The notes under the pieces: model-generated
Told to the model about the DNA's origin: nothing
The model's database searches: none
What the model saw: the letters and a program-made list of their open reading frames with translations, nothing else
In this document: positions 38,819 through 46,484 of the stretch, one piece after another
How the letters are laid out: every line of letters begins with the position of its first letter
Numbering within the stretch: the first letter of the stretch is position 1
NCBI RefSeq assembly: GCF_026343955.1
Contig: NZ_JAPKNI010000001.1
Span: 372,001 to 436,000, forward strand
Direction of reading: 5' to 3'
DNA from: Kaistia defluvii
GTDB taxonomy: Bacteria; Pseudomonadota; Alphaproteobacteria; Rhizobiales; Kaistiaceae
DNA: 64,000 bases
Translations under genes and position numbers: made by a program

Positions 38819-38845
38819 AAAGGGCCCCATCGGGGCCCTTTTTTT
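38819..38845. terminator. Bidirectional terminator shared by petABC and the cca operon
   Basis: AAAGGGCCCC (38819-38828) pairs with GGGGCCCTTT (38832-38841) around a 3-base loop, followed by more Ts. The A-run on the left gives a T-run for the minus strand. The stop codon of cca (38846-38844) lies in the T-tract, so the hairpin begins within a few bases of that stop. Confidence 0.85.
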
Positions 38846-40088
38846 ATTGCTGCTGCTGTTGCTGCTGCCGGAAGCTCGTCAGGAATGCCTTGAGGTTCTG
38901 GCGCAGCGTTTCCGCATCGGCGCGGAAATCGTCGTCGATCCACTCACGCTCCAGTTTCCTGAGCAGCAGGCCCACCAGCGGCCCGCGGTCCACGCCAAGC
39001 TCCACCACGTCACGGCCGGAGAGCGGGAACGTCGGAATCGGCCAGGACTGAGCGCCCGCGCGGCGCGCCACGAAATCATCGGGGGCGAGTTGGCCCTTGG
39101 CGGCGGCAAAGGTCAGCCCGTCGAGAAAGGCACCCTCCCCGATCGCATAGAGCGTCGCGTGATCGGCGTCGGGCGACGAGTTCACAAGGTCGGACGCGGC
39201 CGAAAGGGCCGCGCGCATCCGGTTGCGCTCGGCGTTGGAAAGCCGGAAGCGCAGCCCGATCCGGTCGACATCCTCCTGCACGCGGCCGAACAGCACGGCG
39301 AAACGCATGGCGGGGGATGGTTCTTCCCGTTCGAAATCGGGCAGATGCGCCAGGGCGATGAGGTCGCCGACACTGGCCGAAATCAGCGGCAGGATGCCGC
39401 TTTCCTGCATCAGGACCAGCGTCGGTACAGCGCCTTTCGCCACGACCAGGCGGCGCATCTCCTGGCCGACCCGCTCGGCCGAAAGCCCGGACAGGTCGTG
39501 GCGGGCGCGAATGGCTGCCGCCAGCCCTTCCGCGTCCGGCGCGCCGACGCCATAGGCGGCGTGGAAACGGAAAAAGCGCAGCGCCCGCAGCCGGTCCTCG
39601 GCGATGCGACGGTCGGCCGAGCCGATGAAGCGGATCTTTCGCGCGTCGAGGTCGGCCAGACCACCGACCGGATCATGCAGCGTCCCGTCGAGATCGACCG
39701 ACAGGGCATTGATCGTGAAATCCCGCCGCTCGGCATCGGCCTGCCAGTCGCGGCCGAAGCGCACGACGGCGCGGCGGCCATCCGTCTCGATATCCTCGCG
39801 CAGCGTCGTCACCTCGACGACATGGCGATCGCCGATCACCGTCACCGTGCCATGCTCGATGCCGGTCGGCGCGACCTTGAGGCCCGCGGCCTCGGCGCGC
39901 GCGATGACCGTCTCCGGCACGGCCGTCGTGGCGACATCCACATCGGCGACGGGCAGGCGCATCAGCGTGTTGCGCACGGCGCCGCCGATGACGCGCGCTT
40001 CCTCGCCATCGGTCGACAGCAGTTCCAGCACCTGGCGCACCAGCGGCTGGGCAAGAAACGCCGCGTCCCTGCAATCCCTCTGGGTCAA
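38844..40088 (-). CDS. cca: CCA tRNA nucleotidyltransferase / poly(A) polymerase family protein
   Basis: This 414-residue class II nucleotidyltransferase adds or repairs the CCA end of tRNAs. The head domain has GGAVRNTLMRLPVADVDVAT (the GG...D-x-D catalytic motif) and the RRDFTINALSVDLDG block, and ADRRIAEDRLRALRFFRFHA belongs to the neck. The family size is normal. The C-terminus ends in seven glutamines encoded by a CAG/CAA run next to the terminator, an oddity. It is the last gene of the DUF1285-nudix-DUF6111-cca operon and overlaps DUF6111 by 4 bp. Confidence 0.95.
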   Translation of the reverse strand: MTQRDCRDAAFLAQPLVRQVLELLSTDGEEARVIGGAVRNTLMRLPVADVDVATTAVPETVIARAEAAGLKVAPTGIEHGTVTVIGDRHVVEVTTLREDIETDGRRAVVRFGRDWQADAERRDFTINALSVDLDGTLHDPVGGLADLDARKIRFIGSADRRIAEDRLRALRFFRFHAAYGVGAPDAEGLAAAIRARHDLSGLSAERVGQEMRRLVVAKGAVPTLVLMQESGILPLISASVGDLIALAHLPDFEREEPSPAMRFAVLFGRVQEDVDRIGLRFRLSNAERNRMRAALSAASDLVNSSPDADHATLYAIGEGAFLDGLTFAAAKGQLAPDDFVARRAGAQSWPIPTFPLSGRDVVELGVDRGPLVGLLLRKLEREWIDDDFRADAETLRQNLKAFLTSFRQQQQQQQ

Positions 40089-40348
40089 TCGAAGCCACCC
40101 GGAACCAGCTTGCCATCGCGGAACGCCGCCGGATGATAGGTCGTGCCGACATCGCCCCCGGAGAAATGCACAAGGCCGATCACGGCGGCCAGGACGAGCA
40201 CGACGCCGGTTGCCGACAGTCGCGACAGGACCTTGTAGGACCAGTCCTCACGGGACAGCGACGAGCCGGGCGCGAACTGGCGCCAGGCCGCATAGGCTAG
40301 GAACGGCGCCAGGAAGCAGAACAGTGTAATGGCGAGAAATCGCAGCAT
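40085..40348 (-). CDS. DUF6111 family membrane protein
   Basis: This 87-residue protein has two hydrophobic segments (LRFLAITLFCFLAPFLAYAA, then LSATGVVLVLAAVIGLVHFS) and the conserved C-terminal TTYHPAAFRDGKLVPGGFD. The family is typically found in Rhizobiales between a CoA pyrophosphatase and cca; its function is unknown. It abuts the nudix gene and overlaps cca by 4 bp, so co-transcription is likely. A membrane role beside tRNA maturation is unexplained. Confidence 0.85.
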   Translation of the reverse strand: MLRFLAITLFCFLAPFLAYAAWRQFAPGSSLSREDWSYKVLSRLSATGVVLVLAAVIGLVHFSGGDVGTTYHPAAFRDGKLVPGGFD

Positions 40349-40987
40349 CTATTGAAAGAGTCTCTCATAGAGACCGCGGATGATCCCGGCGGTCACTCCC
40401 CAGATATGGTGTTCGTCATACGGCATTTGATAGAGAGAATGCCGGACGCCATCAAATTCGCGACTGATCGTCTGGTGATTTTCTGGCGTCATCAGGAAAG
40501 AGAGCGGTACTTCGAAGGTCGCGTCAACCTCGGCCGGGTTCAGCACCAGATGATGTTCGGGAGCCACCCGCGCCACGATCGCGGTGATCCGGTAGCCCGT
40601 ACCGGCGATATAGGGGTCCAGCCCGCCGATCGGCTCGACCAGGGCCGGGTCCAGCCCGATCTCCTCCTGCGCCTCGCGCAGCGCGGCAGCCGTCGCGTCC
40701 TGATCGGTCGGATCGATCTTGCCGCCCGGAAACGCGATCTGGCCGGGATGCTTGCGCAGTTGCATCGTCCGCCGCGTCATCAGCACGGTGGCGGTACTGC
40801 GCTCGACGATCGGAATCAGCACCGCCGCCTCCCGCCAGACGAATCCCTTCGGCGGCACGAATTCCGGGTTGATGACGATCTCGTTCGGATCCGCGACCAG
40901 CGGATGCTCGAGCGGCAGGAGCCGTTGTCGCGCCCGCTCGAAGAAGTGATCCGGCCGGAACGGATCGTCGTCGCCGAACTGCGTCAA
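40349..40987 (-). CDS. CoA pyrophosphatase, NudL-type nudix hydrolase
   Basis: This is a 212-residue nudix enzyme of the UPF0035/NudL family, which cleaves the pyrophosphate of coenzyme A and related compounds. The NudL signature LRKHPGQIAFPGGKIDPTDQ is joined to the nudix box DATAAALREAQEEIGLDPAL, with the metal-binding Glu residues in REAQEEIG. The length is normal. It overlaps the DUF1285 gene by 4 bp upstream and abuts DUF6111 downstream. Substrate specificity is inferred from the family signature. Confidence 0.92.
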   Translation of the reverse strand: MTQFGDDDPFRPDHFFERARQRLLPLEHPLVADPNEIVINPEFVPPKGFVWREAAVLIPIVERSTATVLMTRRTMQLRKHPGQIAFPGGKIDPTDQDATAAALREAQEEIGLDPALVEPIGGLDPYIAGTGYRITAIVARVAPEHHLVLNPAEVDATFEVPLSFLMTPENHQTISREFDGVRHSLYQMPYDEHHIWGVTAGIIRGLYERLFQ

Positions 40988-41592
40988 GACGTCACCGCCG
41001 CTTCGGCGGGGCCCATGCCAAAGAAGTGCCCGCTGGAAACCACGCCGATCTCTTCGCCGCGCTGCTCGAAATACGAAGCGAGTTCATGCACCAGCGACCG
41101 CGCCAGCCGGGCTTCGAGCCCGCCTCGGACCAGGATGTAAGGAACCAGCCCGCCGCTCGCCGCATCTGCCGCGCCCCGCAGCGGATGCTCAGCATCGATG
41201 GTGACGACATCGCCGACATTGGTGCGGAGAACCAGCGTCTGTGCGGCCCCCTCGCCCTCGACAGCCAGTTCCACCGCAATGAACGGCGCATCCTCGACGG
41301 TAATAGTCAGCTTTTCGACCGGTGTGACGAGGACATAGCTGCCATCCGGCTCGCGGCGCAACACGGTGGCGAACAGCTTGACCAGCGCCTCGCGCAGGAT
41401 AGGCCTTCCCTCGTGATGCCAGGCGCCATTCCGGTCGATCCGGATGTCGATCACGCCGCAATGCGCGGGATGCCAGAGATGGACCGGCGCCGGTCCGCGC
41501 AGCTTGCCCGCCCGTTCGATGAGCCCCGGGAGGGCCGAACCCGGTGCCGAAATGTCCTCGGCCTTGGTTTCGCCCTGCTTTGTCACTGACAT
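40984..41592 (-). CDS. DUF1285 domain-containing protein
   Basis: This 202-residue protein is of the DUF1285 family and its function is unknown. Conserved parts are LWHPAHCGVIDIRIDRNGAW, HHEGRPILREALVKLFATVL, RREPDGSYVLVTPVEKLTIT and EDAPFIAVELAVEGEGAAQT. The chosen ATG at 41592 skips a 30-residue N-terminus with no family sequence; an alternative ATG is at 41604. It is the first gene of the operon ending in cca and is divergent from moxR (131-bp gap), which makes that gap the likely shared promoter region. Confidence 0.88.
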   Translation of the reverse strand: MSVTKQGETKAEDISAPGSALPGLIERAGKLRGPAPVHLWHPAHCGVIDIRIDRNGAWHHEGRPILREALVKLFATVLRREPDGSYVLVTPVEKLTITVEDAPFIAVELAVEGEGAAQTLVLRTNVGDVVTIDAEHPLRGAADAASGGLVPYILVRGGLEARLARSLVHELASYFEQRGEEIGVVSSGHFFGMGPAEAAVTS

Positions 41593-41723
41593 GCTAAGTA
41601 TCATCCTTCCGTGCATGGCGGCGGAGCCAGAGGCTGACGCTGCCATGCCGGTCGTGCGAAGATTGTACGCGGATCGAGTCACTCGGTCTCGTCGCGACCG
41701 TAACCGAAACTATATGGGCCGAT

Positions 41724-42740
41724 ATGAGCGCGTTCAATCAGACCTCCATCGCCGACGTCAATCCCGGTCGCACGATCGCCGAAGCCGACGCGGCCGTTGC
41801 CTCGATCAAGGCGGCCCGCGCCGCCATAGGCAAAGTGATCTACGGCCAGGAGACGGTGATCGAGCGCGTGCTGGTGACGCTGCTGGCCGGCGGCCATGGC
41901 CTGCTGGTCGGCGTGCCCGGCCTCGCCAAGACCAAGCTGGTCGAAACGCTCGGCATCGTGCTGGGCCTTGAGGAGCGCCGCGTTCAGTTCACCCCCGACC
42001 TGATGCCGTCCGACATTCTGGGGTCGGAGGTGATGGACATGGACGAGAACGGCCGCCGCTCCTTCCGCTTCCTGAAGGGACCGATTTTCGGCCAGTTACT
42101 GATGGCGGACGAGATCAACCGCGCCAGCCCGCGCACGCAATCCGCGTTGCTGCAGGCGATGCAGGAGTATCACGTCACCGTCGCCGGTCAGCGCTACGAC
42201 CTGCCGAGCCCCTTCCACGTACTCGCGACGCAGAACCCGCTGGAGCAGGAAGGCACCTATCCCCTGCCCGAGGCGCAGCTGGACCGCTTCCTGCTGCAGA
42301 TCGACGTGCTCTATCCCGATCGCGACGCCGAGCGGAAGATGCTGTTCGAGACCACCGGCGCCAGCGATGCCGTCGCCGAAAAGGTGACGGACGCGCAGTC
42401 GCTGAAGGCCATCCAGCAACTGGTGCGCCGCCTGCCGATCGGCGAGAGCGTCGTCGAGGCCATTCTCAATCTCGTTCGCTCGGCCCGGCCCGGCGAGATC
42501 GCCGACAGCAAGCTTTCCGGCGTCATCGCCTGGGGACCCGGCCCCCGCGCCAGCCAGGCCCTGATGCTTGCCGTCCGCGCCCGCGCCCTGATCGACGGCC
42601 GCTATGCGCCATCGGTCGACGACGTGATCGCGCTGGCCGAACCGGTGCTGCAGCACCGCATGAGCCTGAGCTTCGCGGCCCGGGCCGATGGGCTCACGGT
42701 GCGCGATGTCATCGGGACCCTCAAGTCACGAATTGGGTGA
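41724..42740 (+). CDS. MoxR family AAA+ ATPase
   Basis: This 338-residue AAA+ chaperone-like ATPase has Walker A GVPGLAKTKL (variant with A-K-T), Walker B LLMADEINRASPRTQSALLQ, sensor 1 ATQNPLEQEGTYPLPEAQLD, and an arginine finger region nearby. MoxR proteins usually cooperate with von Willebrand factor A proteins in maturing other complexes. The next genes (DUF58, BatA-DUF4159 and a large amidotransferase-like protein) are on the same strand with overlapping or abutting ends, forming one module. It is divergent from the DUF1285 operon. Confidence 0.94.
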   Translation: MSAFNQTSIADVNPGRTIAEADAAVASIKAARAAIGKVIYGQETVIERVLVTLLAGGHGLLVGVPGLAKTKLVETLGIVLGLEERRVQFTPDLMPSDILGSEVMDMDENGRRSFRFLKGPIFGQLLMADEINRASPRTQSALLQAMQEYHVTVAGQRYDLPSPFHVLATQNPLEQEGTYPLPEAQLDRFLLQIDVLYPDRDAERKMLFETTGASDAVAEKVTDAQSLKAIQQLVRRLPIGESVVEAILNLVRSARPGEIADSKLSGVIAWGPGPRASQALMLAVRARALIDGRYAPSVDDVIALAEPVLQHRMSLSFAARADGLTVRDVIGTLKSRIG

Positions 42741-42744
42741 CGTC

Positions 42745-43662
42745 TTGAGCGAAGCACGCGCTTCCGTGCAGGCAACCAGCCGTGTCGGCACAAATCTGGC
42801 GGAGGCCAAGGGCCTGGCCCTGAGGCTGCCGGACCTGCTGGTCGAGGCACGCCGGGTTGCGACCACAGTTCTCGCGGGCTGGCATGGGCGCCGCCGCGCC
42901 GGTCCTGGCGAAACCTTCTGGCAATTTCGTCCCTTCGTGGCAGGCGAGGCACCCGGCCGCATCGACTGGCGCCGCTCGGCCCGCGACGATCACTTCTATA
43001 TCCGCGAGCGCGAATGGGAGGCGGCGCATACCATATGGCTCGCCGCCGACCTGTCGCGCTCGATGGATTTCCGGTCGCGGCTGGCGCTTGCCTCCAAGCG
43101 CGACCGCGCCGTCGTGCTGCTGCTGGCGCTGGGTGACCTGCTCGCCGCGGCCGGGGAGCGCATCGGCCTGCTTGGCCTGAGCGATCCCATCCTGTCGCGC
43201 AACGCGGCCGAGCGGCTGGCGGAGACGCTCGCCCATTTCGACACCGACCAGCCGGCCCTTCCCGCCGCCCTGCGGCTGAGCCGCTTTGCCGATCTCGTCG
43301 TCATCGGCGATTTTCTCGATCCACTCGACGAGATCGAGGCACGCCTGGCCGAATATGCCCGCCATGGCGCCACCGTTCATCTGGTCGAGATCCGCGATCC
43401 GGTCGAGGAGACCTTCCCCTATGCCGGCCGCACCGAGTTCCGCGATCCCGAAAGCGGCGCGCTCTACACGATCGGCCGCGCCGAGCAGATCGCCGAGGAC
43501 TATCGCAAGCGCCTCGTCGCCCGCCGCGAGACGCTGGCCGCGACCTGCCGGCGCCTGGGCTGGACCTATCTGACCCACCGCACCGACCACCCGGCGACCG
43601 AGCCGCTGCTGGCGCTGCACGCCCGGCTCTCCGCCCGCACCACGCAGGGAGATCGGGCATGA
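42745..43662 (+). CDS. DUF58 domain-containing protein
   Basis: This is a protein of about 305 residues with the DUF58 core, a partner of MoxR ATPases. The signature is PFVAGEAPGRIDWRRSARDD, followed by HFYIREREWE; a vWA-like fold follows with LAADLSRSMDFRSRLALASK. The start is uncertain: a TTG at 42745 just after the moxR stop, or a TTG at 42733, or ATG codons upstream inside moxR. No strong SD decides it. Its stop overlaps the next ATG (43659), so the module is probably translationally coupled. Confidence 0.85.
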   Translation: MSEARASVQATSRVGTNLAEAKGLALRLPDLLVEARRVATTVLAGWHGRRRAGPGETFWQFRPFVAGEAPGRIDWRRSARDDHFYIREREWEAAHTIWLAADLSRSMDFRSRLALASKRDRAVVLLLALGDLLAAAGERIGLLGLSDPILSRNAAERLAETLAHFDTDQPALPAALRLSRFADLVVIGDFLDPLDEIEARLAEYARHGATVHLVEIRDPVEETFPYAGRTEFRDPESGALYTIGRAEQIAEDYRKRLVARRETLAATCRRLGWTYLTHRTDHPATEPLLALHARLSARTTQGDRA

Positions 43663-46484
43663 TCGCCGGGCTCCCCCTCGCCTTCGGCGCACCGCTGGTG
43701 CTGGCGGCGCTTGTACTGCTGCCGGCGATCTGGTGGCTGCTGAAGCTGACCCCGCCCAAGCCCCGGCTGGAGAGCTTTCCGCCGACGCGAATCCTTGCCG
43801 AGATCGCCCGGCGCGACGAACAGCCGGCGCGCAGTCCCTGGTGGCTGACGGCGCTGCGGCTGCTGCTGGCCGGGCTCGTCATCCTCGCGCTCGCCGCGCC
43901 GATCTGGCGGCCGACCGGCGAAAGTGCGCCCGGCTCGGGACCGCTGCTGGTGGTCATCGACAATGACTGGGCCTCCGCTCGCGATTGGGAGACGCGGATC
44001 GATACCGCCCGCCGCATCGTGCAACTGGCCGAGAGCGCCGGCCGGCCGGTCGGCCTGATCGCCACGGCGGAACCTGCCAACCAGGAATTCGCACCCACCG
44101 ATGGCGCGGCGATTCGCACGCGCCTCGATGCGTTGGCGCCGCGCCCCTATCCGACCAACCGGGCGGCTATCGCCGCTGCATTGCGATCGACGGCCAACGC
44201 GACCGGGTTCGGCGGTGTCGCCTGGCTTTCCAACGGCCTTGGTGGCCAGGACGCGGAGGATTTCGGCCGCTTTCTGGAAAGCTCGATCCAGGCGCCGGTG
44301 ACGGTCTATGGCAGTGATGGCAAGGCTCTGCTCGGGCTCGCGGCGCCCGTCGCCACCGCCGACGCCTTGACCCTTTCCGCGATCCGCGGCGATGGCGCGG
44401 CCGCTTCCGGCGGCACGCTGGTCGCCCGCGACATGCGCGGTCGCTCGGTCGGCGAAGCGCCCTTCGCGTTCAAGCCCGGCGAACTGCGCACCGACGCCGT
44501 TTTCAACCTGCCGACCGAATTGCGCAATGAGATCGTCCGCGTCGAGATCGCCGGCCAGCATACGGCCGGCGCCGTGCAGCTTCTGGACGACCGCTTCAAG
44601 CGTCGCCGCATCGGCCTGATTTCCGGCGCGTCAAGCGACAATGCCCAGCCGCTGCTCTCGCCGCTCTACTACATCACCCGCGCCGTGCAGCCTTTCGCCG
44701 ATGTCATCGAGCCGCGCGATGCCAATGCGGCACTCGCCGTGCCGCAGATGATCGAGGCCGGCGCTGCCGTGATCGCCATGGCGGATATCGGGACGCTGAC
44801 GCCCGACGTCGAGGACAAGCTCGCCAGTTGGGTCGAGGCCGGCGGCACGCTGCTGCGCTTCGCCGGGCCGCGCCTCGCGGCGGCGAGCGCCGATACCGAC
44901 ACGCTGATCCCCGTGCGCCTGCGCGAGGGCGGGCGCGTGCTCGGCGGCAGCCTCTCCTGGTCGTCGCCGCAGCCGCTCGCCTCCTTCGCCGCCACCAGCC
45001 CCTTCGCGGGCCTCGCGATCGCGAGGGATATCGAGGTTCGCCGGCAGGTTCTGGCCGAGCCGGACGCCAACCTGCCCGCCCGCACCTGGGCAGCGCTTGC
45101 CGACGGCACGCCGCTGGTCACCGCCGCGCCGCTCGGCAAGGGATGGCTGGTGCTGTTCCATGTCACCGCCGACGCCAGCTGGTCAAACCTGCCGCTTTCC
45201 GGCACGTTCGTGGAGATGCTGCGCCGGATTTCGGCCTTCGCCTCGGTGCCGCTGATGCAGGATAGCGCCGCCAAGACGGTCGAGGGCGCAGCCGGCGCGA
45301 CGCTGCCGCCTTACAGGCTGCTGGACGGCTTCGGCCATTTCATATCCAGCGATCCGATGGCGCGGCCGCTGCCGGCCTCCGGCGCGCCGGTCGCCACCAG
45401 CGCCGAACATCCGCCCGGCCTCTATGGCAGCGAGGACGGCTTCCGCGCCATCAACGTGCTGGCGCCCGACGCTACCTTGCCGCCCTTCGACGCCAGCGCC
45501 ATGAGCCGGGCCGAGCTCCGGCCCTACCCGACGACGGCGCCGATCGACCTTTCGCCCTGGCTGCTGCTCGCCGCGCTGGTCTGTCTGATTGCCGACGCGC
45601 TCGCCGTGCTCTGGATGAACGGGGGCCTACGGATGCGCCGTCACGCGACCGCGTCTGTTATCCTCATGTTAACCCTGATGCACGGTTTTGCGCCCCCGCC
45701 GGCCCATGCCGATGCGGCGAGCGACCAGTTCGCCATGGACGCCGTCAACACGTCGCGGCTCGCTTATGTCCGGACCGGCAACAGCGAGATCGACGACATG
45801 AGCGAAGCCGGCCTGGCAGGCCTGGCGCGCGCCCTCAGTGCCCGCACGGCGATGGAGCCGGACAATCCGCTCGGCGTCGATGTCGAGAAGGACGAGCTGA
45901 GCTTCTTCCCGCTGCTCTATTGGCCGATCGATCCGTCGTCGCCCATGCCCTCCTCGCAGACCCTGGCCAAGATCGACGCCTATATGAAACAGGGCGGCTC
46001 GATCCTGTTCGACACGCGCGACGAACTGGAACGGGCGCCCGGCTCCACCGGCTTCGGCGGCACCCCGGCGGCCGAGCGGCTGCGCGCCATGCTGTCCGGC
46101 CTCGACATCCCGCCGCTCGAGCCGGTGCCCGGCAACCACGTGCTCACCAAGGCCTTCTACCTGCTCGAGGACTTTCCCGGCCGCTATAGCGGCGGACCGC
46201 TCTGGGTCGAGGCGTCGCCGCCGGAGGACGACGCCACCGCCGCCCAGCGTCCGGCCCGGCCGGGTGACGGCGTCTCGTCGATCCTGATCACCGAGAACGA
46301 CATGGCCGCCGCCTGGGCGACCGACCCGGACGGCCGCTACCTCGTGCCGACCGTGCCGCCGGACCCGCGCCAGCGCGAACTCGCCTATCGCACCGGCATC
46401 AACATCGTCATGTACACCCTGACCGGCAACTACAAGGCCGACCAGGTCCATGTGCCGGCGCTTCTGGAGAGGCTAGGCCAGTGA
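43659..46484 (+). CDS. BatA-type and DUF4159 fusion membrane protein
   Basis: This 941-residue protein has an N-terminal aerotolerance (BatA-type) membrane domain (two hydrophobic segments, e.g. LVLAALVLLPAIWWLLKL and RLLLAGLVILALAAPIW) followed by a vWA-like region. A central hydrophobic segment (LLLAALVCLIADALAVLWMN) precedes what looks like a signal-like stretch (MRRHATASVILMLTLMHGFA) ahead of the DUF4159 domain (residues about 680-941). That layout resembles two proteins fused in one frame; I believe it is usual for this family. Function is unknown. It overlaps DUF58 and the next gene by 4 bp each. Confidence 0.88.
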   Translation: MIAGLPLAFGAPLVLAALVLLPAIWWLLKLTPPKPRLESFPPTRILAEIARRDEQPARSPWWLTALRLLLAGLVILALAAPIWRPTGESAPGSGPLLVVIDNDWASARDWETRIDTARRIVQLAESAGRPVGLIATAEPANQEFAPTDGAAIRTRLDALAPRPYPTNRAAIAAALRSTANATGFGGVAWLSNGLGGQDAEDFGRFLESSIQAPVTVYGSDGKALLGLAAPVATADALTLSAIRGDGAAASGGTLVARDMRGRSVGEAPFAFKPGELRTDAVFNLPTELRNEIVRVEIAGQHTAGAVQLLDDRFKRRRIGLISGASSDNAQPLLSPLYYITRAVQPFADVIEPRDANAALAVPQMIEAGAAVIAMADIGTLTPDVEDKLASWVEAGGTLLRFAGPRLAAASADTDTLIPVRLREGGRVLGGSLSWSSPQPLASFAATSPFAGLAIARDIEVRRQVLAEPDANLPARTWAALADGTPLVTAAPLGKGWLVLFHVTADASWSNLPLSGTFVEMLRRISAFASVPLMQDSAAKTVEGAAGATLPPYRLLDGFGHFISSDPMARPLPASGAPVATSAEHPPGLYGSEDGFRAINVLAPDATLPPFDASAMSRAELRPYPTTAPIDLSPWLLLAALVCLIADALAVLWMNGGLRMRRHATASVILMLTLMHGFAPPPAHADAASDQFAMDAVNTSRLAYVRTGNSEIDDMSEAGLAGLARALSARTAMEPDNPLGVDVEKDELSFFPLLYWPIDPSSPMPSSQTLAKIDAYMKQGGSILFDTRDELERAPGSTGFGGTPAAERLRAMLSGLDIPPLEPVPGNHVLTKAFYLLEDFPGRYSGGPLWVEASPPEDDATAAQRPARPGDGVSSILITENDMAAAWATDPDGRYLVPTVPPDPRQRELAYRTGINIVMYTLTGNYKADQVHVPALLERLGQ

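Noticed and set aside
45658-45676. TTAT-N7-TTAAC inside the DUF4159 gene as a CtrA box
   Set aside because: One half-site is mismatched and the location is internal to a gene, so no promoter role is expected.
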